NCBI GenBank assembly: GCA_029224185.1
Contig: CM055196.1
Coordinates: 7,796,427-7,860,426, forward strand
Source: Karalla daura
Taxonomy: Eukaryota > Chordata > Actinopteri > Chaetodontiformes > Leiognathidae
Direction: 5' to 3'
DNA: 64,000 nt
The position numbers and the translations under genes were made by a program. The notes below the pieces were generated by a model. It saw nothing but the letters and a program-made list of their open reading frames with translations, had not been told where the DNA came from and made no database searches. Shown piece after piece: positions 12,313-24,204 of the stretch. Numbering within the stretch: the first letter of the stretch is position 1; each line of letters opens with the position of its first letter.

Positions 12313-13733
12313 CTGGCAAAGACCCAGGACCAACGATAATGATATAGTCTTGGCTCTACACAAAGCTGGTCATTACTTGCAGTACACAAAATAGCAAATG
12401 CATTGGCTGTGTAACGCGGGAGGCTAGACAGGTTAATGGCTAAAAAGAAAACAAAAACACAAGAAACAAACATGCATTTTACAATCGGGTGCCAAAGTGC
12501 TTTAACAGTACAGCTACCGGAATGTGTCACGTCGGGACTACACATATTATGCAGAGCTACTGGCATCAAAATGTGTCCTGCCGAATGGTACTGTGCACGA
12601 CCCATAGCACACACACATGTCAATCTCAGGGCTGGACCGCAACGGCCAAACACTGCGTCTCCCACAATGCACGGGCTGCACTGGGCAACGTGGGCGCAGC
12701 ATGGGGGCTGACTGGACTGGACCATATCCAGAAAAATCAATAAATACATACATACAAAGAACGCTTTGAGCTGTTGAAATACTTTTCAGTTGATTCTGGG
12801 AAATTTGGATCGTGGGTGGTAAGGTTTGTGGTTTTGGCGTGGAGGTGGAATTGTGGAAGATTTGGTTGGTTTTTGGGGATAAAGGGGGTTCGGCTTCAGA
12901 CATCAATTTTTCGAGCATCTCCAGGCTAAAACGTAGATGCTATAGATGCTACAGAAGTTAACACGCGGGAGATTCAACTTCATGGCTTTTGTTTGTCGTT
13001 TTGGTGGTGACACAGCCGTACCATGAACACTAATGACCTGATAGGACTGGCTATGAACTCTGCATCTCTATCAAGGTCATGGGAGGGGTCCTATGACCTT
13101 GACCTCTTTTGGGGGCTTATTGTGGTAAACGGTAATAGTAGCTCTCTGAAAGGTTCAACTTTTGAAGCAGAGATAGATACATAACTTTTGATCTATGTAC
13201 GTTTTCGTACCAAGCTCAATGTTTGCGCACCTAAACATACGACAACCAATTCTTAAAGGCTATGGTTAGGAGAGGTTACGGCTGGCCCTTTAAGGGCGAC
13301 TGTGGCGCTGATGAGGCAGGAAGTTGGTCAGAGAGACACGGGGCTTTTTAACTGGTGTCAACAACTATGTGTCCGATTACATCCCAACAAGCACAGACTC
13401 TTCAAATTAGACGCAATCGTTTCATTATTTATTATTATGATTTCTCACTGCATGATTGTCCTCCAATGAGTTTTCCGTTCCTTATCATGATACTTTTTAT
13501 TTCCCGTTGCTTTGGTTTGTAACAGTAAGGAGCGTGGCTATGGGCCTGCGTAGTATACACAAACGTGTGTGCGTGTGTGTGCGTGTGCGTGCGCGTGTGT
13601 GCGTGCTTGTAGAGTCCTTACTTGTTGTAGAGAGGAGTCCTGGTGGAAGCCGCTGTCTTTGAAGTCCACCTCGTCGTCGCTGGAGGAGTGGATGTGGTGC
13701 GTGTTCACCTGGAGGGTAAACAAAGATTTCAGT

Positions 13734-13772
<39 letters not shown>

Positions 13773-16700
13773 CGCGATCTGGGGAGGAAAACACTAACAA
13801 AAAAAGCGTCACCAGGTTACCCACCAGGTCAACAGTGTTCCTCTTGTTTGTATCAGCCAGCTGCCCAGAAAGAAAGGCCTCCCACTTCTCCCTGTCCTCT
13901 GCTGGGAGCTCTGTGACGCACACACACACAGACACACACACAGACACAGGTCGTCACACAGCATGTCTGACCACAGTGAAACTCAAACTGGTGGACTAGT
14001 AGGGGCGGGGAGGGGGGGGGGGGCGTTGAGCCCGCGCGCTCTCACCAGAGATCAGCTGCTGTATCTGTCGTCCGTTGGGCCCTTTGTCACAGTTATGAAC
14101 TATAGAGTTGGCTATTCTGGTGAGGTGGCCCATGTAGCCTCGTCGCCGGCCGCCCTCGGCCCTGAAACGCATCACGCACACACACACAAGCACACACACA
14201 CGTTGGGATGTTTCATTTGGAGATCGCCCCCCGCCAGCAAAGCCAAACGTGCCCGGCTCATCCCGTCCCGACCCGCAGTGGCGACGGGCCGGCAGCGGAG
14301 GACTTTGGGTTCATTTCGATTTCCAGGGCGCAATCGACCCCCGACCACACACCGGGCCCGGCGGCAGCACGATACTCACTGTTCTTTCTCGTTGGAGCTC
14401 CAGGCTTCTACAATTCTCTGAATAAACTGGCACTTTTGAAACAGCTGGTGGAGGAAAAACACAGTCCAGTTAGTTCCAGTGGCTCACGACAGCAAGTCAG
14501 AGAAGACGCTCTACGTTGCAGCCGTTTTTTGTCCCCATCCCTCCCCCTCCCCGGGAGATGGTTTCGAGCGTGACCCGTATCAGACGGTGGTCGGACGGCA
14601 AACAGAACGTGGGGGCCTTTGGCGGGGGGGGGACGCTGCCAGACGTGTTGACGGAGGGCCGACCCGCAGCCGAGGGGCGACAGAGAGTGACGTCAAAGCC
14701 GTAATGAGTTCTAATTCAGGTCGCTTCACGCATCTGTGATTAACTGGCCGGAATCTGATCCGAGAAGGGAATGAAAACGAAACAAAGACGCCGAGTGGAT
14801 GTGGGCCGGATTCTGGCTTGCGGTGTGAACGCGGATTACGAAAGACGCGCACCGCCACGCACAGGCGGTCACGGGTCAGCTACGACACTGTGTTTGCAGG
14901 TCACATGATCCGAACAAAGAGAAAAACACAGAGCGAGAGAGGACCAGACGGGCCCAGTCCTGCATCGCCCCCCCCCCCCAGCTCTCGTCCTCCTCCTACG
15001 TGTTTGATGAGGATGCTCTCCCGGGCATGTTCTTGCTCCGTGTCTTGCTGGGTGTCGCTGGGGGCGGGAGGCATGGCCAGGATCATGGCCGTGCAGATCT
15101 CCACCTGAATGTGGAGGAAGTTGTTCCAGATGTACTTGAAGTACATGTCCTGCGGGGCAGAGCAGAGCCGAGTGAGGTAGGGAGACGTCGGGGGTGTGGA
15201 CGGAGGGACGGACGGACGGGTGGGTGGGTGTCAGAGGGTGCGGGCGCTGCGGCACTCACGAGTATGACTCCCAGTGTGTTGAGGTTAATGAGTTCTGTGT
15301 TGATGCTGTGCGTGTTGCTCTGCAACAAGCTGGACACCAATCGGACCACGTTGAGCCTGGTGTTGCCCACGGGAGGGTCCAGCACGCCCCACGTCGTCTT
15401 CATCATGTTCCTCTGCGGGAGGAGGAGCAACGGATCAGGGACGCAGCCCGTTTTGCCGGACGCACCTTCGTTGTCCTCTCGGAGGAGGCACCAAAAAAGC
15501 GTTTGACCTCACCTTTGGGGGTTCCAGTAGCAGCTGGTGAAAGTCTTTGAGCCGGGGCCGCACAGCCTCCAGGATGCTGTGATTGACCGAGAACGAGGGG
15601 TGGGACATCCCGGGGGGGCACTCCATATGACCCTCAAACCTGCCACAGGGAGAGGCGGGACCTTACAGCATTGCAGCAGCACAAGAACACAGTCACGGCG
15701 GTACCATAATCAGGGCGGGTATGACAAGCGAGATCCGCAGTTCGCATCTCACAGCACGTGCTGCGTATCTGACGTCAAAGAGGAATGTGGCCGGGGCCAC
15801 GGGACGTACGCCGGTCTCCGGGTCTCGAACAACGTGAGGAGGATTTGGATAACACTGACGATTGCAGATTCGCTCTTCTCCTTGTCGAAGATGTTGGACA
15901 GCAGCTGCTCCACCGTCTCCTGCCTGGGGTGAGGGCGGGGGGGGGGAGCAGACAACCAGATGGAATCAGAGCAGGTTTAAAGTCATTTGGGAGATCTGCC
16001 GGGGATGGGATGGGAAACAGAGATGACAGAAACCACGGCCCGGATAAACGCATTACCACGGACAATCTCGGGGCTCGGACTCCGGCTGAGAGCGACTGAG
16101 CGGGCCGTGCGTAACACGCGATAAGGAGCAGCGACACCTCCTGCACTGAGCGGGCCTGCCCCGTCCAGCGCCGTCTGCTAGCGGTTACCGTCATTCGAAC
16201 ACACGCTCACTTTTCAAGTGTAGCCAGCAGCGGGTCGGGCTCCGAGCAGCCCTGGACCTGGAACATCTGGTCCCTGCTCAGCCTGATGATCTCACACAGG
16301 GACTGGGAGGCGTTGGAGTGTCTCTGTGAAGAGGAACGCAGACGAGAGGGGGAGTCAAACACTTCCATGTGAGCACAAGCGGAGACCACGGTGCGCTCAA
16401 GGAGAAAGATCCGCGGTCTGCATGCCCGCAGATCGACAGATTTGGGGGTAATTTGCGGGAACTCGTTCTTCTAAAGAGGAGTGTGTGTGTGTGTGTGGAC
16501 TCACATCCTCGTCCTGAGAAGGTTGTACCATGTCCACCAGTCTCTGGATCACCTTCTCCTCGTTCAGCCACTGGGAGGACACACAGGGCAGAGTGGGGTC
16601 AGGGCGACGGGGTGTGAGTGTGATGAATGCTTGCCAAGTGAGGGAGGCGAGAGGCGAGGGCACCCACGTTGAGAACGTCCTGCCGGAGCTGCTGCGGCTC

Positions 16701-19020
16701 GATGCAGGTCAGCATTCGGAGCAGCAGATCCATGATGGCCGACGTGCCGATGTGTTTGATCATCAGGTCTACGAAGTCCTCCCTCTTCCGCAGGAAGTCC
16801 ACGATCTGGAAACACAGACGGACAGACGGACCTTTAAAACGCCACATGGCATGAGCGGCCGGGGTCCCTGCAGCTCGAGGGAACACTGACGGCGAGGACG
16901 TAGCCTGCGAGGGAATAGCAGCGCGACTTAGTGCCCACGCTGCGCTCGCATTTTCCAACACGGTTAGTGCCTCCGCTCCGGCTCAAACGATCACAATAAT
17001 TGAAAGCAGGATGGTCGCGGTGAGTCATCGTTTGGTGACGTGCCGCCAGGTCGAGACTCAGAGGTCTGGGCCGGGGGCCCAGACGCCGTCCCACTCCTCT
17101 CTGCTGGCAGGAACCAAAGCTGGGACAGGACTTCAAAGCAGCTGGACAGCTGGGCCGCGCGGACCGCTCATGTTCACAAGCGGCTACCGGCAGACCCGCT
17201 GCGATCACCCGAGGTGACGTTTACGTTACATTACCACGCTTCTGGCTGACGTACCTGTTCGGGCTTGCGTCCTATGAGGATGGACAGGACCTTGGAGAAG
17301 AAGCTGGCCAGGAGCGGGTTGAGGGGCGGCTCGTTCTGGAGGAAGCCGTACAGCTTCATCAGCAGCTTCTCGTCCTCCCCCAGTCTGTCGTTGATCTGGC
17401 TCACGTCCGAGGTGAGCAGCTCACACGATATGTTGGGGTACCTGGGGGGGGGGTAGAGGAGCAAGAGCGCACCATCATTTCAGCGCTCCCCGCAGCGTGG
17501 GTCTCCGGCGCCGAGGCGCAAGCGAAGCAGCAGTCTGACCGCAGCCGCCGCGGACCGCCGCAGATGAGGGAGGAAGAAGGAGTAATTGGCAGTGACCCAG
17601 AAACATCAGCAGCAGCAACAACAACAACAACAGACTGGGGTCCAAGATGAGGGTTTCTGAGCGGCGGTTTTCCGACTTCTTTTTCCGTCCGATGAGGTCG
17701 GACGAAATGGAAGGACAAACGTGGCAACGGCGGCGGCTGTGCAGAGAGCGGCGACAGTGACGAGCGGTGGCGGGGCGTGGGATACGAGCGCGGCCTGGGA
17801 ACAGACGCAGCTTGCTCTACCGCCGCATGCACGCTTAGACAACGAGCGACCTGTGGCTAAAAACAAAAGTCCGCTACAGATGTGGCTGCTCGAGAAGAGG
17901 TGTTGCACTTCTGAGATGGGGGCCCCACCCCCTCTTGCTGCTAACAAAAGTCAACCCTATCATACATGTCTTTTTTTGGCCCTTGCGTACCTATTTGCAT
18001 CCATTCGTTAGGGCCCGTTAAAACAGAGAAGCGACGGGGGCGAAACGCGTCGCCGCCTCCTCGCGTGTTGACCAACGGCACCCGCGGCCTCCGGGCGAGG
18101 TGGAAAGACAAACAGGAATGTGCAAAAATGGGGCTTTTAAGTTCCTCCCCTAATCGCCACGGCTCTTGCTGGTGCCCGGGCCGTGCACTGCTGAGCAACA
18201 GAGGACTCTGCAGCGGGGGGGCCGCCGCGTCCGCAGTTTAACAGCCACGGCTGCTGCTCCACGAGAGGATGCGTAGAGCGATGTCGAGATGAGCTGCGGC
18301 TCCGGGGGAAATGTCCCCCGCTTTACATTACCCTCAGAGCACGCACAGAGGCTGAGTGAATGGGTGAACTGCGAACGGAGAAAAATAAGAGTTGTTGTTG
18401 TTGTTGGGAGTGGGGAAATATGTGAGGTCAATATGACAAATGTGACATATGTGAGGTCGATATGACAAATAAAAGACTGGAGAGGAGTTTGAGTTGCTGT
18501 CTGAGCTCGACTGGCGCTTCTCCTTGCGATTTGTTGCATGCCCGATGATGATTTTTGACCAAAACACCGAGGGTGTTGCCTCTTTTTTGGCGCCAACTCC
18601 TCCGCTGAGAAACTGGATAGGAATGGTAACCAGATAGTTTTCAGCGATGCTGGTACGATTTGCCGTTCCATCGAGCAGCCGGAATAAAACCATTTCTTAA
18701 GGTCCGTCCCTCATCCGACGGAGCCCGTCAAATGTTTCTCGACCGGACACGAATCGGGAGCCTTCCCCGATCCTTTGCGGACGCGCGTCTTACTTGTATT
18801 TGACTTTCTCCTCCACGTCGATACTGGGTTCCTGTGTGATGAAGGTGACGAGGTCCTCCATGCACTGTGGCCGCAGCAGGAAGTCGACCAGCTTGTGGTT
18901 CTGGGCCTTGCACTCCTGCAGGACGTCGTCCTCGTCCATCACCTCCATCAGCGTCACATCCTCCTTCTCCAGCAGCGTGTCGATGTGGGATGTGGTGTGG
19001 AGGTCAAATTTCCAAAACAT
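6625..19020 (-). CDS. ppp6r3: Protein phosphatase 6 regulatory subunit 3 (SAPS3), complete coding region, 23 exons
   Basis: Regulatory/scaffold subunit of the PP6 holoenzyme (PP6 catalytic subunit, SAPS subunit, ankyrin-repeat subunit), cytosolic and nuclear, acting in cell-cycle, DNA-damage and NF-kB signalling. Exons in transcript order: 18794-19020, 17255-17441, 16668-16805, 16505-16570, 16211-16323, 15810-15923, 15513-15639, 15260-15412, 15000-15149, 14380-14444, 14046-14161, 13825-13910, 13622-13708, 12215-12312, 10911-10965, 10353-10483, 9932-10047, 9629-9845, 9454-9551, 9140-9350, 7472-7576, 6812-6883, 6625-6676. The lengths sum to 2784 nt, or 927 aa plus stop, with every junction phase consistent. 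The start MFWKFDLH and end AVNGPA-stop match SAPS3. SAPS3 is preferred over SAPS2 because of SDEEDIW, SSGSTDSEESTDSEEED and SMKETVSLTVDAKTETAVFK. Confidence 0.96.
13071..13102. promoter_or_regulatory. Inverted pair of extended nuclear-receptor half-sites
   Basis: TCAAGGTCAT at 13071-13080 and its exact inverse, ATGACCTTGA, at 13093-13102 are separated by 12 bases in a ppp6r3 intron (12313-13621). TCAAGGTCA is the classical monomer site of estrogen-related receptors and of NR5A (SF-1/LRH-1) factors. The palindrome is seen directly; binding is inferred. Confidence 0.35.
13622..19020 (-). CDS. ppp6r3: ppp6r3 exons 1-13: SAPS domain
   Basis: These exons encode the conserved alpha-helical SAPS domain (roughly residues 1-510), which binds the PP6 catalytic subunit. 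Readable family blocks in order are LQECKAQNHKLVDFLL, YPNISCELLTSDVSQ, NPLLASFFSKVLSILI, DLMIKHIGTSAIMDLLLR, WLNEEKVIQRLVDMV, RHSNASQSLCEIIRLSRDQ, SAIVSVIQILLTL, FEGHMECPPGMSH, MKTTWGVLDPPVGNTRLNVV, YFKYIWNNFLHIQVEIC, LFQKCQFIQRIVEAW, RGYMGHLTRIANSIVHN and KRNTVDLVNTHHIHSSSDDE. The first coding exon has its acceptor at 19027, with 7 nt of 5' UTR before the ATG. The stretch PAPSDTQQDTEQEHARES in the 15000-15149 exon is the variable loop between helices. There are no frameshifts. Confidence 0.95.
13736..13768. repeat. Homopolymer run of 33 G in a 116-bp ppp6r3 intron
   Basis: An uninterrupted G run on the plus strand (C on the transcript sense strand) lies within the short intron 13709-13824. 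Its length is likely to be imprecise in any assembly. A comparable 27-base run is at 5752-5778. Confidence 0.9.
18418..18475. repeat. 29-bp direct tandem duplication
   Basis: Unit 1 (18418-18446) and unit 2 (18447-18475) both begin ATATGTGAGGTC and continue ATATGACAAAT. They differ at one central base and in the last few bases. The repeat lies inside a ppp6r3 intron, and each unit carries a GAGGTC half-site. Confidence 0.7.
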
Positions 19021-19027
19021 GTTGGCT

Positions 19028-21916
19028 CTGGGAAAAGTGCGATCGGAAGTTGTATGTCGAGACATGAACAAGCGGGTCGTTAAAACTCCACTAAAATGTG
19101 ACGGACGGTCCGCCCTCTTACCTGCGGGTATGTCGGAGTCCAGACGGTGGAGCTCAGGTTATAAAGAGGTGTGTTCTAGTCTTTGGGAGTTGTGGCCCAT
19201 TCCAGGCTACAGCGGTGATGAGCAGACTGATAAAACAGTACACATACAGCAGTTCAAAAGCACACACCTGGAAGACAGGCACAGAGCAGAACACGCGTTA
19301 CTAGAGACACTCCCGACACTTCTCGTGCCAGAGTAACCCAGCCGCTAACAACTAGCTCAGAGGCGCTCAAGTAATGACGGAAGGGATCGACTGAACATGG
19401 GAGGACCTCTTCGACCTTAACATCCGAACAACACTGAGCCCTTGTCAAAACCCACATCCGATACATTCCACGTGAGGACGACAATACTAACAGAATCCAA
19501 TTAGCTCCATTTCTTACACAATGACATGTCGCGGCACTTGAGAGACACTTAAGTGCAGCCTTCGTCCGTTTTCTGTTCTCGCGTCTCAAACTGGACTTTC
19601 TGCATTGTCTCGCAGGTGACTTCGACTACGCGCCCCCTCCCCCTCCCCGGTTGTCTCGACACGGGGCCGCTTTTTGGTCTGAAACTCTGAACTAATCCCA
19701 AATCTGCTAAGCGGCGAGAGAATTACCAGCGGCGGCGGCCGTAACTAGGACCAAACGACACAGCGCCGCCTCGCGACGCCACGCCGAATTCGCCTGGTGG
19801 GCAAACCAATTACGCGGCGTCTTATCAGCTGCAGCTAAAAGTCAACACCATAAACAGCGATGGCCCTGCCCTGACGCTCTCCGACCGTACTGTACACCCG
19901 CCTGCGCACCGTCACACTAAGAACACGGGAGAGAAACACGATCGCTGCGCCCCGGTTTGGACCCCGATCTCTCGATTGGGCCAAACGTACCAAGACATGC
20001 TTTGCAAGCGGCGTCATGTCAGAGGGTATCCGAGGCAAAAGCTGTGAGAAAATCTGATTCATGGCCGCGCACAGGTTAACGCAGATCTTGCCCCAAACGT
20101 ATCATTACGTTACAGCGCACCCATTCTCAGAAGTTTAGCCCGAGGCTTTTATCTCCGATTTGCCGTGCACACCATGTGTACACAGGGAGGGAACCGGTGC
20201 GGAGGCCGCACACGTTCCCGGTGATATTACATTAGGGAGACATGACAGAAAAACAACAACAACAACAACACGCCATTAAAACAGCAATAAGCGCGTCGCG
20301 ATGGTTGCTCTTCCTTATCAATGGAACTGCAGCGAGCTGTCCAGCAGTGGTGGAACTGCACGCGCCGTTGCTACAGAAAACACCCATAAAGCGGGAGAAA
20401 TACGACGACATCGCAATCAGACAGGGACCAAAGGCCAAAGGTAATAAAATACGTCAGGAAAACAAACTTTAACAGCGGTAATAGCTGCACAGTGCCCCTT
20501 GCTGATTGACCCCAGATCACGCAGTCCAGACACCCATTAACGCCAAATGATGACAGATCGAGTGGTTTGGGGTTGCACGTCGTTTAGTTCAAAAGCGGCT
20601 CACTGGAGTTGTTTTCCAACTTACATCTGTCAACATTTTTACAATTTAAACCCCAATGACTACCGTGACTTTGCTTTCAGCTCAGTTGGAACCTCGACCA
20701 GTTTGTCACTGTTCACTTCTCACGGCGCATCGCAGTCTCCATGCGTTTCCTCTTTTGTTTGTCAACTTGTCACTTTCTTCTTTGGCCTATATCAAACAAC
20801 TCATGGATGTTTTCAATAAAACACCTGTGTCAACAAACAGCGATCGGCGCTAATAAAAAAAAATACATGTGTAACACATTATGTTGCTCCCACCAGGGTA
20901 TTTGTAAACTCTCTGTTTTGTATACTCTGCAACAGTCGCCAAGGCAAATTCCTCTTAGCTGTCCCACTAAGTTGTACAGCTACCTGGCAATTAGGCTGAT
21001 TCCTATGTAAACCTATATACAGTATAGAATGTACATCTTCTTGGAATTCACACCAAGTAGCATGACCTTAATTATTACAAATAAACGTGCAGTATAAATG
21101 ACTTTACTCTCACACTCTCACTCATTTTATTTGACATATTCTGTGCACTAGCCTTATGCGTACCGTTGCCTTGTGCAGCTAACTTGCCTCTTCCTGCCGG
21201 CTGCTTTCTACACCAATGACCAAGGCATATTCGTAGTAGCCGTACATTAAAGTAGCATAACAACATGGCTATGGGTTACAAATGATCCCAACTTGGAATC
21301 GATCTGGTTTTGGTCCCGAGTGACTTGAATCACCAGAGGTGCTGCAGCCCCCTCGAGCTCCGCAGCGACCCAACACAAATCAACCACCGCGGTAGCCTTA
21401 AGTTAATGTGCAATTGATTAAATCGATCTTAGCTCTTATTTTTAGCCGGAAGCAACCGTGTGCTAATCCTACATATTACCTGTAGATAATACCGACTCGC
21501 AGACTGACGTTATATGCCGGGTTTGCAGCAACGTCAGAACATTTACATAGCCGGGGCCCAAAACACCGGCTTGGGTAGATCGTCAATGGCCAGTCCGGTT
21601 AGCTATTGTTAGGCCACCTTTAAAAATAACCAGGATTACGGTAACTTCACCCCGAGGACTAGTTCTCCTTCACCGGCATCGGTTGAAGGAGCTAGCGAAG
21701 GGGGGAGCTCCGGGATCATTAGCAGCGGCGCTATGCCAGGTTAACGTTAGCCCCTGCTGTTGCTATGTAGGAGCAGCGGTGGTGTCTGACAGCACCGTGG
21801 TAAACGGCCCAGTGCGTCTCCGTGCTAGCCCGCTAGCGTTAGCCGCTACCCGAAGACCGCTGGCTAGCCGTCTCTCCAGCGCCGACCAACTGCATGGGGC
21901 TGCCAAGTGTACCTAC
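19028..21916 (-). other. ppp6r3: First intron of ppp6r3 (5' UTR intron)
   Basis: About 2.9 kb between the probable non-coding exon and the first coding exon. I see no exon-like sequence. It contains a short CAA/AAC run near 20253-20271 and otherwise unique sequence. Intron 1 of the coding part (17442-18793) is also free of recognisable exons. It holds a GTT run (18391-18406) and a 29-bp tandem duplication (18418-18475). Confidence 0.5.
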
Positions 21917-22210
21917 CGATAGACAACGGCAAACAGCGAGTCTCCAGCATGTAGCTTATCTTGCCATGAGTCCGGGGCTTCAGTAAAAACGAGCGCAGCG
22001 GTTACGTGCAATTCCCGTGCGGAAAATAAAGGAAAATAAAGTGATTCTGACAGGCGCGAAAAGGTAGATCATCGGAGGGCACTTTTCAAGATGGCGGTTC
22101 CGACAACTTCACCAACCCCCTTCCCCCACTACAGCTACAACGGCTGTCACTCACAGTGACGCTGCGCTGCGATTGGCTGTTGCCCCCAAGAACTCTGAGC
22201 TGTCATTGGT
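21917..22210 (-). promoter_or_regulatory. ppp6r3: ppp6r3 promoter and probable non-coding first exon
   Basis: A strong donor, TATCG|gtaggt, on the minus strand ends at 21917 and would splice to the acceptor at 19027 that precedes the ppp6r3 ATG. This suggests a non-coding exon from 21917 to about 22080-22100. Upstream on the minus strand are two CCAAT boxes, seen as ATTGG at 22172-22176 and 22205-22209 on the plus strand, 33 bp apart. A YY1-like AAGATGGCGG lies at 22088-22097. The block is CpG-rich. The promoter assignment is inferred from these motifs and the head-to-head position with ric8a. Confidence 0.55.
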
Positions 22211-22629
22211 TACATGCTGTGTCAATTCGTGCCGTTGCTTGTTTCATATGACTACGCCCTGTGTCCCGTACGGACGGAGTTTACTGTCTCAGCAGCTGTG
22301 GATACTTGGTACGGCTTGGAAATCATCAGAAATATCGATATATTGTCGTTGAATTGCACGGTTTGTAATATAATCACATCTGGATGCATATCAGTAGGTT
22401 TCAAAGCGATAACTCCGCTCGCACTTTTCCGTTGTGGTACAAATCGAACGTACACCCGGAGTATTGACACGCCCTTTGAACGCCCATTTATGCTGAACGT
22501 GGTAGAGCCATAGACTGGGTAGAACGGAGATGATGTTTTGGACTATTTTCACCTTTGGTTTGCTCTCAAAAGGAAAAGCCGCTACTCTAACCAAGCAGTT
22601 TCACCCTTGCCGCGATGATTGATCACCTT

Positions 22630-22830
<201 letters not shown>

Positions 22831-22904
22831 AGTTATTTGTCTGTTGCAATGTTTTGTTTAAGAGAAATACACAGGCATTTGTTGAGTTTAACTTTCACCA
22901 TGGA

Positions 22905-23185
22905 GATGGTCTGATTACTGTGCCATTTCCTGATAGCAAATCTGGTTATCAATCACAGACACACCTAGGGGCTGATATCTGACATTTTGTCCACTCCAGT
23001 AACATAAGTGACTTTGGACTAGATATCAGAAATACTTAACATGTTACAGTTCATCAAAAGCACAAACGAAAACCTCCGAAATGCCAAGATGAATGTTTCA
23101 TTATAGAGAGTCGTGGCAGGCCTGAACTAGACCGGCTGAACTCGACTGTTTTAAAAGGGGGAAGCTCGTGAGTGCTTAAATGTTT
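22905..23185 (+). repeat. Dispersed repeat, copy A (opposite orientation to copy B at 43.9-44.1 kb)
   Basis: It contains GGGGCTGATATCTGACATTT, GTCCACTC, GGACTAGATATCAGAAA, then AAGATGAATGTTTCAT and GGGGGAAGCTC. The same blocks occur in the same order in the reverse complement of 43865-44145. Several small indels separate the copies, so they are old. No coding potential is seen. Confidence 0.6.
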
Positions 23186-23650
23186 TTTTCTTTTTTTTTT
23201 TTTTTTTACGATTGTCAGTGGAACAAAATGACCTCAGAGAATGTACAGTACCTATCATTATGTATTAACTATGCAGCCTCACTACAATCTACCAGGTGCT
23301 GTGGAAATGTTCTGAATTTCACTACCACCCACATCTAGTCTTTTCTAAGAGTTTTGAGTTTCAAGTGACACAAACACTTTTTTTTTTCCAAATCTGTGAC
23401 GCTGTTGTCTCATCTTGTGAGAAGGTGTGAGGAAAACATTGTATGCACAGAGCACAGCAAGTGAGTCACCATCTTTGGGGACACAAAGGTACATGGTTTA
23501 TATTCCCGCGTGCACAAGTCCTACCTGCCGGCAATGCATGTGATGTGTTTTCAAGTCCTTCTTGCTAATTAAATAAGAGGAACACACCCAAATGCTGGCA
23601 ACATGTTTTCCCACCATACATTTCCACCTGTGGTAGTGTTATTGATGTTT

Positions 23651-23746
23651 TAGACAGACAGACAGACAGAAAAAAAATAAATTTTATTGATCTAGTAGGG
23701 TGGTTCCTCAGAGAAACTGAGGAAAAAATACAAAAAAGTAGAAGCA
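23651..23746 (-). mobile_element. Retroelement 3' end with a GACA-type tail (copy 2)
   Basis: A short (GACA)n run at 23653-23670 is followed by an A-rich stretch, TTTTATTGATC, CCTCAGAGAAACTGAGGA and AAAAAAGTAGAAGCAG. This aligns with the unique part of the element at 22741-22806, in the same orientation, about 0.9 kb away. The TTTATTGATC motif next to a tetranucleotide tail is common in fish non-LTR elements. Confidence 0.5.
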
Positions 23747-24204
23747 GTTGTATCAGATTTAAAGACTAATTTCTAGTGATGTTGAAGATTATTTTCAGTG
23801 ATTTAACGTCATCTTTCTTTTGCACACATTGTGCGTGCATTTGCACTTGTGCATTTCAATACATGACATGCAGAGGGAGGATGGTGTAGACTAAATAAAT
23901 GTAAAGTGGAGACGACCTCAAATGTCTTTCTTAGCAGACTCTAAGCTCTTGAATCAGGAAGCCGTTTCGTCCGTCTCTCCCGGGGACACCTGAATGCAGC
24001 ATCTTGCACAAATCCCCTCCGTTAATCGCATCTCGCCGGCTGCCGGGGATCCAGAAATCATGCAGTCATCTGTGCAAGGTGACAAACCATAGCCTATGTG
24101 TACAATCTGAGTTGCCAACACACCCACATACACACACACAGACACACAGACCCACGCACAGTCCTCTGCCGGCGGATTCGGGAGCAGAAACAAGCACAAA
24201 GACG

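Noticed and set aside
24004..24204. In-frame ATG upstream of ric8a giving a 67-residue N-terminal extension
   Set aside because: The extension is translated CA repeat and unrelated to Ric-8; MNMDLNAIIEQMETGEQD matches the family start.
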